NCBI RefSeq assembly: GCF_002080455.1
Contig: NZ_CP020555.1
Location: 4,872,501 to 4,936,500 of the forward strand
Direction of reading: 5' to 3'
Source of the DNA: Streptomyces sp. Sge12
GTDB lineage: Bacteria > Actinomycetota > Actinomycetes > Streptomycetales > Streptomycetaceae
Length of the DNA stretch: 64,000 bases
In this document: positions 30,927 through 37,886 of the stretch, in pieces
How positions within the stretch are numbered: the first letter of the stretch is position 1
Layout of the letters: every line of letters begins with the position of its first letter
Notes under the pieces: model-generated
Seen by the model: only the letters and a program-made list of their open reading frames with translations
The model's database searches: none
Told to the model about the DNA's origin: nothing
Made by a program: the position numbers and the translations under genes

Positions 30927-30943
30927 CCGTATCGTCGTGACGG
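30927..30943. promoter_or_regulatory. candidate TetR operator, copy 2
   Basis: CCGTATCGTCGTGACGG differs from copy 1 in only two bases. It lies where a -35 element would be for the -10 hexamer TATGCT at 30952-30957, so a bound repressor would block the tetR promoter. With TATGCT seven bases before the ATG at 30964, the tetR mRNA may be leaderless. Confidence 0.55.
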
Positions 30944-30963
30944 AACGCGGCTATGCTCTGTGC

Positions 30964-31578
30964 ATGACCACGGACCCCGCCGCCGCCCCCGCCCGTAGAG
31001 CCCCCGCCGGGGCCGCCGTCCTGCGCGAGGACGTGACGGAGGCGATCCGCGACGCGGTGGTGGAGGAACTGGCCGCGGTCGGCTTCGCGCGGATGTCCAT
31101 CGAGGGCATCGCCCGGCGGGCCGGGGTCGGCAAGACCGCGGTCTACCGGCGGTGGAAGTCGAAGCTGCACCTGGTGCTGGACCTGGTGGGGGCCTTCGCC
31201 GTGGACGGCCTGCCGGTGCCGGCGACGGGCTCGCTGTACGGGGACGTACGCGCCCTGCTGGAGGTCATGTCACACGTGCTGCGGCACCCGGTGGCGTCCG
31301 CGGTCATCCCCGACCTGCTGGTCGAGGCGGCGCGGAACCCGGAGATCGCCGAAGCGGTGCGCGGCGCACTGCTCGACGGGCAGCGCCGCATGGCGGAGGG
31401 CATCGTCTCCGGAGCCGTCGAGCGCGGCGAACTGGCCGAGGGCGCCGACCCCGGGCGGGCGCTCGACCTGGCGATCGGGCCGCTCTACTGGCGGCAGGTG
31501 GTCGTCCGGGACGAGGTCGGCGCCGGGTACCTCGACGAACTGGCCCGCTCGGTCGTGGCGGGGCTGCGCGCCGTCTGA
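30964..31578 (+). CDS. TetR-family transcriptional regulator
   Basis: A 204-residue regulator from ATG 30964. The helix-turn-helix is in GFARMSIEGIARRAGVGKTA and VYRRWKSKLHLV (about 39-70), the usual TetR N-terminal position, followed by a helical ligand domain (TetR_C-like, with VIPDLLVEAARNPEIAEAV). It is divergent from the TagGH-like exporter, and the shared gap holds two near-identical palindromes, so it probably represses itself and the exporter. It is convergent with the polymerase gene, 19 bases between stops. The ligand is unknown. Confidence 0.9.
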   Translation: MTTDPAAAPARRAPAGAAVLREDVTEAIRDAVVEELAAVGFARMSIEGIARRAGVGKTAVYRRWKSKLHLVLDLVGAFAVDGLPVPATGSLYGDVRALLEVMSHVLRHPVASAVIPDLLVEAARNPEIAEAVRGALLDGQRRMAEGIVSGAVERGELAEGADPGRALDLAIGPLYWRQVVVRDEVGAGYLDELARSVVAGLRAV

Positions 31579-31597
31579 CCCCGCCGACAGGGACGGC

Positions 31598-33907
31598 CTA
31601 CGGCCAGACGGGGGCCGGGGCCGGCACGGGCGCCGCCGGGGCCGCTGCCGCCGAGGCCGCCATCGCCGAGGCAGCGGGCGTCGGACGGCGGTCCTCCAGC
31701 GGCATGACCGCCGGGATCGGGGCCGTCTGCCCCAGGAAGACCCGGCGCACCACCCGCTCCGCCGCGTGGCCGTCGTCGAACTGGCAGAAGCGCGCCCGGA
31801 AGGCCGCCCGCAGCTGCGCGGAGCGCGAGCCCTGCCAGTGACCGGTGGTGAAGATGTCCACCAGCTCGTCCTGGGTCCGGGCGATCGCCCCCGGCGGGCA
31901 CGACCGCAGGTCGAAGTACGTGCCCCGGGCCGCCTCGTACGCCTCCCAGTCGTCCGCGTGGATCACGATCGGCCGGTCCAGCGCCGCATAGTCGAACATC
32001 AGCGACGAGTAGTCCGTCACCAGCGCGTCCGAGGCCAGCGCGAGCTCCTCCACCGAAGGGTGGGAGGAGACGTCGATCAGGCGCGGGTGCGTGTCCGGTG
32101 GCAGCGGGAGGTCCGCGTACGTGAGATGGGTGCGGGCGAGGATCGTGAAGCGCGGGCCCAGGTCCCGCAGGACCCGCTCGAAGTCCAGGTGCTCCGGCCG
32201 GCTGCGCCGGTAGTCGCGGTGCGTGGGCGCGTACAGGACGGCCGTGGAGCCCGCCGGGATGCCCAGGCGTTCGCGCAGCTCCAGCACCTCGGCCGGGCCC
32301 GCCCGGTGGAAGACGTCGTTGCGCGGGTAGCCGTACTCCAGCGTCGTGTAGGAGGACGGGACGGCCTTCTCCCAGACCAGGGTGGAGTGCCGGTTCGAGG
32401 AGAGCAGGTAGTCCCACTGGTCGGCGCCGCGCAGCAGGCCCGCGAAATCCGGCGTCGGGGTGGCCGCCGGGCGGTCCAGGAGGTCGAGGCCGACGCGCTT
32501 GAGCGGGGTCCCGTGCTGGGTCTGGACGAGGATCTGGCCCGGCCGCTTGACCAGGGCGCGGTCGAAGTTGACGTTCGTGACCAGGTAGCCGGCCCGGGCC
32601 AGGGCGGTCCAGTACGCCGCCGAGCCCGGGCGCAGTGCCACCGTCTCGCGGGGCAGGGTCGAGGCGTGCGCCGGGTCGCAGATCCACGCCGTGCGCATCC
32701 GCGGCGCCAGCTCCCGCAGCTTGGCCTCGATCGCCGCCGGATTGCAGGCGTAGCCGCCGTGCCAGTACGCGGAGAAGACCGCGAGCTCCGGGCGCAGCGG
32801 CAGCAGCCGCTGGATCCGGTAGTGCAGCCGCAGCGCGGACTCCCGCAGGCCCCGCCCGAGGGCCGAGGCCGTGCGGCCCAGCGCCAGCCCCGCCGAGCGC
32901 AGCGCCGACAGCAGCCGGTACGTGCGCCGGGTGCCCAGCCGCATCAGGGTGTGCCGGACCCGGTCGGTCCGCGACAGGGACAGCGGCAGCGCGCCGCTGC
33001 CGCCCTGCGGGGCGTAGCGGCGCAGCAGGGCGCAGGCGCGGCCGAAGAACTCGGCCCGGGCGGCGCGCGGGAGGCGGCGCGGGTCGGCGTACAGGGCGCA
33101 GAAGTGCTCGGCCATCCGGCGGTGCAGGGCGGGCCGCCAGCGCTCCAGCTCGGGGCGGCCGGCGAGGTGTCCGAAGACGCGGTCGTACTGGTCGAAGATG
33201 TCGAGGTGGCGGCGGCTGGTGGTGGTCAGGATCGAGCCGGTGCGCCGCTGCCGGTAGTGGACGCAGACCCGGTCCAGGACGGCGATGGACTCCGCGGCCA
33301 GCAGCGCCGGGTAGGTCCAGGGGGTGTCCTCGTAGAGGCCGGGCGGGAAGGAGAGGCCCTCGCGCTCGACGAACTCGCGGCGGTACGTCTTGTTCCACAC
33401 CACCATCAGCATGCCGAGGAGGGCCGGGCGGTCGGCGAGGCGGAAGCTGGCCGGGCCCTCTTCGGACAGCCGGTGCGAGAGGCGGTTGCGCACCAGTTCG
33501 CCCGACCAGAAGGTGCGTGCGTAGTCGTGGATCAGGATGTCGGGGGAGCCGGTGGCCTTCAGCCGGTCGGTGATGGCCTGCAGGGCGCCGGGGGCGAGGG
33601 TGTCGTCGCCGTCGAGGAAGACCAGGTAGTCGCCGGTCGCCCGGGCCAGCCCCGCGTTGCGGGCCGGTCCCAGCCCCAGGTTGTGCGCCAGGTGCACCGC
33701 CGTCACCCGGGGGTCGCGGGCCGCGCACTCGTCGATGATCGAGCCGCAGGCGTCCGGGGAGGCGTCGTCGACCGCGATCAGCTCCAGATCCGGGTACGAC
33801 TGCGTCAGGACCGAGTCCAGACTCTCCTGGAGGTAGGCCTGGACCTTGTACGCGGGCACGATGACGCTGAACCGGGGCACGGCACATCCAGGGGTCGGCG
33901 CGGGCAT
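31598..33907 (-). CDS. bifunctional glycosyltransferase / CDP-glycerol glycerophosphotransferase
   Basis: A 769-residue fusion. Residues 11-240 are a GT-A glycosyltransferase family 2 domain (PRFSVIVPAYKVQAYLQESL; DxD in FLDGDDT). Residues about 390-730 match the TagB/TagF glycerophosphotransferase family: VQTQHGTPLKR, VLYAPTHRDYR and LVTDYSSLMFDYAALDRPI. The enzyme probably adds a sugar and polymerises or adds glycerol-phosphate-like units to a wall polymer precursor in the cytoplasm. The C-terminal 40 residues are Ala/Pro-rich. Start: ATG 33907; a GTG at 33880 (VPRFSV) is equally plausible. The nearby TagGH-like exporter is the likely route for its product. Confidence 0.9.
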   Translation of the reverse strand: MPAPTPGCAVPRFSVIVPAYKVQAYLQESLDSVLTQSYPDLELIAVDDASPDACGSIIDECAARDPRVTAVHLAHNLGLGPARNAGLARATGDYLVFLDGDDTLAPGALQAITDRLKATGSPDILIHDYARTFWSGELVRNRLSHRLSEEGPASFRLADRPALLGMLMVVWNKTYRREFVEREGLSFPPGLYEDTPWTYPALLAAESIAVLDRVCVHYRQRRTGSILTTTSRRHLDIFDQYDRVFGHLAGRPELERWRPALHRRMAEHFCALYADPRRLPRAARAEFFGRACALLRRYAPQGGSGALPLSLSRTDRVRHTLMRLGTRRTYRLLSALRSAGLALGRTASALGRGLRESALRLHYRIQRLLPLRPELAVFSAYWHGGYACNPAAIEAKLRELAPRMRTAWICDPAHASTLPRETVALRPGSAAYWTALARAGYLVTNVNFDRALVKRPGQILVQTQHGTPLKRVGLDLLDRPAATPTPDFAGLLRGADQWDYLLSSNRHSTLVWEKAVPSSYTTLEYGYPRNDVFHRAGPAEVLELRERLGIPAGSTAVLYAPTHRDYRRSRPEHLDFERVLRDLGPRFTILARTHLTYADLPLPPDTHPRLIDVSSHPSVEELALASDALVTDYSSLMFDYAALDRPIVIHADDWEAYEAARGTYFDLRSCPPGAIARTQDELVDIFTTGHWQGSRSAQLRAAFRARFCQFDDGHAAERVVRRVFLGQTAPIPAVMPLEDRRPTPAASAMAASAAAAPAAPVPAPAPVWP

Positions 33908-34008
33908 ATTGCCCAGGAACCCCCGGCGTGGCGATCGGGTTACGCGGTGTGTGGCATTCGGGTTACGCAGCGTCAACAGGCCACGTCACCGGTGGTGCGG
34001 AGGACCGG

Positions 34009-34992
34009 TTACTTGATCGCCCCGGCCATCACCCCCGAGACGAACTGCCGCTGGAACGCGAAGAAGACGACGAGCGGGATCACCATCGACAGGAACGCGC
34101 CGGGCGCGAGCACGTCGATGTTGTTCCCGAACTGCCGTACCTGCTGCTGGAGGGCGACCGTGACGGGCGGGCTGGCGGAGTCCGCGAAGACCAGCGCCAC
34201 CAGCATGTCGTTCCACACCCACAGGAACTGGAAGATGCCGAGCGAGGCGATCGCCGGGCCGCCGAGCGGCAGCACCACCCGTGCGAACAGGCGCAGTTCA
34301 CCCGCCCCGTCGAGGCGGGCGGCCTCCAGCAGCTCGCGCGGGATCTCCGCGAAGAAGTTCCGCAGCAGGAACACGGCGAAGGGCAGTCCGAAGGCGGTGT
34401 GGAAGAGGACCACGCCCGCCGTGGTCTCGAACAGCCCGATGGAGCCGAAGAGTTCGGACACCGGGATCAGGGCCACCTGCACGGGGACCACCAGCAGCCC
34501 GACGACGAGGAGGAAGAGCCAGTCCCGGCCGGGGAACTCCAGCCAGGCGAAGGCGTATCCGGCGAACGCGCCGAGGACCAGGACCAGCAGGGTGGCCGGG
34601 ACGGCGATCGCAAAGGTGTTCAGGAGGGAGCCGGTGATCGTGTCGTTGGCCAGCAGCCGCTCGTAGTTGTCGGCCGTCAGCCGCGAGGGCGCGGTCAGCA
34701 CCTGCCACCAGCCGCCCTTGTTGAGGTCGGTGGGGGACAGGAAGGAGGAGAGCAGCAGCCCGAGCGTGGGCAGCAGCCAGAACAGCGCCGCGAGGACCAG
34801 GAAGACGCGCAGCGCGCCTGCGGCCAGCCGGCCCGCGGCCCGCTCGGCGAAGGGGGCCCGGGCTCCCGCCGGGCCGGACGCCCCCGCCCGGCCGGCTGCC
34901 CCCGCCGGGCCGGACGCCGCGCGGTCCGCGCGCCCGGGGCCGTCCGCCGAGGTCCTCCCCGCCGGGTCCGGCGTCACGTCGGAACGGCTCAT
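34009..34992 (-). CDS. carbohydrate ABC transporter permease, MalG type
   Basis: A 327-residue permease from ATG 34990-34992, with AAGGAGG upstream, overlapping the stop of the preceding permease gene (ATGA). After an Ala/Gly/Pro-rich N-terminus of about 55 residues there are six transmembrane helices. The EAA loop that contacts the ATPase is EAARLDGAGELRLFARVVLPL. It ends FQRQFVSGVMAGAIK, typical of MalG-like subunits. It forms an importer with the MalF-type permease and the lipoprotein. No ATPase gene is present; in Streptomyces the shared ATPase MsiK serves many sugar importers. Confidence 0.92.
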   Translation of the reverse strand: MSRSDVTPDPAGRTSADGPGRADRAASGPAGAAGRAGASGPAGARAPFAERAAGRLAAGALRVFLVLAALFWLLPTLGLLLSSFLSPTDLNKGGWWQVLTAPSRLTADNYERLLANDTITGSLLNTFAIAVPATLLVLVLGAFAGYAFAWLEFPGRDWLFLLVVGLLVVPVQVALIPVSELFGSIGLFETTAGVVLFHTAFGLPFAVFLLRNFFAEIPRELLEAARLDGAGELRLFARVVLPLGGPAIASLGIFQFLWVWNDMLVALVFADSASPPVTVALQQQVRQFGNNIDVLAPGAFLSMVIPLVVFFAFQRQFVSGVMAGAIK

Positions 34993-36425
34993 CGGGACCC
35001 CTCCTTGCGCAGCCGGCGGATATTCACGAGCATCACCGGGATCACCAGCACCAGCAGCAGGACCGCGATCGCGCTGCCCAGCCCCGGATGGGCGTCCGTG
35101 CCGAAGGAGGTCCGGTAGAGCTGGAGCGCCAGCACGTTCCCGTCGTCCTGGACGGCGCCCGGTGCGATCACGAAGACCAGGTCGAAGATCTTCATGACGT
35201 TGATGACGAGGGTGACGAGCACGACCGCCAGGACGGGCGCCAGCAGCGGGACGGTGATCCGGCGGAACACCTGCCACTCGTTCGCCCCGTCCACGCGCGC
35301 CGCCTCCAGCAGTTCCCGCGGTACGGCGGCCAGCCCCGCCCCGATCAGCACCATCGCGAAACCGGCCCACATCCATACGTACGCCCCGATGACCGCCGGG
35401 GTGACGAGCGACGGGCCGAGCCACTGCACCCCGGAGTACGCCTCCCGGAAGTTGGCCGCGGGCAGCCGCAGCTGGGCCCCGTCGGCCTTCGCGGACAGCG
35501 CGAAGGTGCCGTCGGGGCGGGCGGTCGTCGTATCGACCACCTTGCCGTCCTTGACCGCCTCGATCCGCATCCCGGCGAAGCCCTGCTCGGTCGGGTCGAC
35601 CACGTTGGTCGCCCCGCCCCCGCCCCGGGTGAAGTCCTGCCAGACGGTGCCGGTGATCTTCCCCGGTTCGGCCCCGGCGGTGCCCGCGGTACGGGTCCCG
35701 TCCGGCAGGGCCTCGGGGGCCACGCCGACCAGCGGGAGCAGCACCGGGGTGCCCGCGCGGACCGGGTCGCGGGTGGTGAAGGCGCCGCCGCCGGCGTCCG
35801 TGAGCGGCGAGTCCCGGCCCGGGCGGGCCTTGGGGAAGGCCGAGGACTCCGCGAAGGTGTCGTGGACCCCGACCCAGACGGCGTTGGCCACCCCGCGGTC
35901 GGGATCGTGGTCGTAGACGAGCCGGAAGATGATGCCCGCCGCCAGCATCGAGATCGCCATCGGCATGAACACCAGCAGCTTGAACGCCGTTCCCCAGCGC
36001 ACCCGTTCGGTGAGCACCGCGAAGATCAGGCCGAGGGCGGTGGCCGTCGTCGGGGCGAGCACCACCCAGAGCGCGGTGTTCTTCAGGGCGGTGCGGATCG
36101 TGTCGTCGCTGAGGATCTCCCGGTAGTTGTCGCCGCCGACGAAGGTGGCGCCCGAGCGGTCGAAGAAGCTGCGATAGAGGGAGTAGCCGATCGGGTGCAC
36201 GACGAGCGCGCCGAGCAGCACGAGGGCCGGGAGGAGGAACGCGGCCGCGATCAGCCGGCGGCGGCGCGCCTCGGCCGAGACGCCCTTCGCGGGCACGCGC
36301 CGGTGGGGGGCGTGCCCGGCGGTGGCGCGACCGGCGGTGGCGCGACCCGCGGGGACGGGCTCGGCGGGGACGGGCTTCGCGGGGGCACCCTCCCCGGGGG
36401 TGCCCGGTGCGGCAGGGGCCGGCAC
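34989..36425 (-). CDS. carbohydrate ABC transporter permease, MalF type, with large extracytoplasmic insert
   Basis: A 478-residue permease from the GTG at 36423-36425, four bases after the lipoprotein stop. Six transmembrane helices and the EAA loop EAARVDGANEWQVFRRITVPL identify a MalF-like subunit. Unlike the usual 300-residue form, about 150 residues are inserted between the helix ending MLAAGIIFRLVY and the segment GVQWLGPSLVTPAVIGAYVW. Within the insert, GTVWQDFTRGGGGATNVVDP, then GFAGMRIEAVKDGKVVDTTTARPDGTFALSA, here in parts, resembles an SdrD-B or carboxypeptidase-regulatory beta-sandwich. It would face the outside and might help dock the binding protein or substrate. The N-terminus is Pro/Ala-rich. 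Confidence 0.88.
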   Translation of the reverse strand: MPAPAAPGTPGEGAPAKPVPAEPVPAGRATAGRATAGHAPHRRVPAKGVSAEARRRRLIAAAFLLPALVLLGALVVHPIGYSLYRSFFDRSGATFVGGDNYREILSDDTIRTALKNTALWVVLAPTTATALGLIFAVLTERVRWGTAFKLLVFMPMAISMLAAGIIFRLVYDHDPDRGVANAVWVGVHDTFAESSAFPKARPGRDSPLTDAGGGAFTTRDPVRAGTPVLLPLVGVAPEALPDGTRTAGTAGAEPGKITGTVWQDFTRGGGGATNVVDPTEQGFAGMRIEAVKDGKVVDTTTARPDGTFALSAKADGAQLRLPAANFREAYSGVQWLGPSLVTPAVIGAYVWMWAGFAMVLIGAGLAAVPRELLEAARVDGANEWQVFRRITVPLLAPVLAVVLVTLVINVMKIFDLVFVIAPGAVQDDGNVLALQLYRTSFGTDAHPGLGSAIAVLLLVLVIPVMLVNIRRLRKEGSR

Positions 36426-36429
36426 GGGA

Positions 36430-37791
36430 TCAGTTCCCGTAGGCCTTGGCCGCGTCCGCCTCCAGTTTCGCCTGGGTGCCCGCCACGTCCGACGGGTTCG
36501 CCAGGAAGTCCTGGAGCGCCTTCCACTCACCCGCGCCCGGGGTGCCTCCGAAGGCCGCCGGGGCCTGGTCCGACATGTCGAAGCGGAAGTCGTCGCCCGC
36601 GGCGATCAGCGCCTTGGCGATGTCCCGCTGGATGGTGTTCGGATAGGCGTCCGGGTTCACCGCCTTGTTCGGGGAGACGAAACCGCCCTCCCGCGCCTGG
36701 ATCTCCGCCGCGTCCGCCGAGGCCAGGAAGGTGAGCAGGGCCTGCGCCCCCTTCGACGGCTTCAGCGCGACCGCCACGTCGCCGCCCGAGACCACCGGCG
36801 CCTTCCCGCCGACCGCCGGGAAGGGGAACACGAGGGCGTCCTCGCCCACCTTCGCCTCGGTCTGCGCGATGTTCACCGCCACGAAGTCGCCCTCGAAGAC
36901 CATGGCCGCCGCGGGCCGGTCACCGCCGGTGAAGGTCTGCGTCACCGACTTCGGGAACTCGGTGGCCAGCGCCCCGCTCGGCCCGCCCGCCAGGAAGTCC
37001 TTGCGGCCGAACAGCTCGCCGAGCGTGGTCAGCGCCTGCTTGACGCTGTCGTCGGTCCACTTGATCTCGTGCTTGGCCAGCTGGTCGTACTTCTCCGGCC
37101 CCGCCTGGGAGAGGTAGATGTTCTCGAACCAGTCGGTGAGGGTCCAGCCGTCCGCACCCGCCACCGAGACGGCCGGGGTGCCGGAGGCGGACAGCGTGTC
37201 GGCCGCGGTGATCAGTTCCTTCCAGGTCTTCGGGGGCTTGACGCCCGCCGCCTCGAAGGCCTTCGCGTTGTACCAGATCAGCGACTTGTTGGCGGCCTTG
37301 TAGTAGACGCCGTACTGGGTGCCGTCGACCGCGCCGAGCTTCTTCCAGCCCGCCGAGTAGTTCGCGTCGAGCTGCGCTGCGGCCTCCGGGCCCACCGGCT
37401 GCGCCCACTTGTTCTGCACGGCCGAGACCAGCGCACCGACCTGGGGCAGCAGCGCCACGTCCGGCGGCGCCCCGCCCGCGATCTTCGTACCGAGGAAGGT
37501 GACGATCGGGTCCTGGGCCGGCACGAAGGTGACGGAGGCTCCCGTCCGCTTCTCGAACTCCTTCAGGACCTTGGTGAAGTTCTCCTGCTCCGGGCCCGTC
37601 CAGACCGCGGCGACCTCCAGCTTCTCGCCGGGCAGTTTCGGTAATTCCACCCGGGGCGCGGCCGCCGAGCTGCCCTCGGGCCCCTGCGGCTCCTTCTTCC
37701 CGCCGTCCCCGCACGCGGTGAGGGCGAGCGCGCCCGCCGCGGCGAGCGCCGTCCAGGTGAGTGTCGTACGGCTCGTTCCCTGCCTGCGCAT
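36430..37791 (-). CDS. carbohydrate ABC transporter substrate-binding lipoprotein
   Basis: A 453-residue solute-binding lipoprotein. The signal peptide MRRQGTSRTTLTWTALAAAG ends in the lipobox LTAC (Cys27). The mature part is a two-lobed type I sugar-binding protein with EKLEVAAVWTGPEQENFTKVLKEFEKRTG at the start and WYNAKAFEAAGVKPPKTWKELI, both seen in the family. It is the first gene of the importer operon and is followed at 4 bases by the MalF-like permease. The substrate is unknown; beta-glucoside or oligosaccharide importers are likely relatives. The ATG is at 37789-37791 with GGGGGCAGA upstream. Confidence 0.93.
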   Translation of the reverse strand: MRRQGTSRTTLTWTALAAAGALALTACGDGGKKEPQGPEGSSAAAPRVELPKLPGEKLEVAAVWTGPEQENFTKVLKEFEKRTGASVTFVPAQDPIVTFLGTKIAGGAPPDVALLPQVGALVSAVQNKWAQPVGPEAAAQLDANYSAGWKKLGAVDGTQYGVYYKAANKSLIWYNAKAFEAAGVKPPKTWKELITAADTLSASGTPAVSVAGADGWTLTDWFENIYLSQAGPEKYDQLAKHEIKWTDDSVKQALTTLGELFGRKDFLAGGPSGALATEFPKSVTQTFTGGDRPAAAMVFEGDFVAVNIAQTEAKVGEDALVFPFPAVGGKAPVVSGGDVAVALKPSKGAQALLTFLASADAAEIQAREGGFVSPNKAVNPDAYPNTIQRDIAKALIAAGDDFRFDMSDQAPAAFGGTPGAGEWKALQDFLANPSDVAGTQAKLEADAAKAYGN

Positions 37792-37886
37792 GGCTCTGCC
37801 CCCGATGCCCGTGGTGTGTCCCGGACCACAAGGTCTACGCCGAGCCGTGCCACCCCGCAATACCGCGTCGCGGGCGCGCGCGGCCG

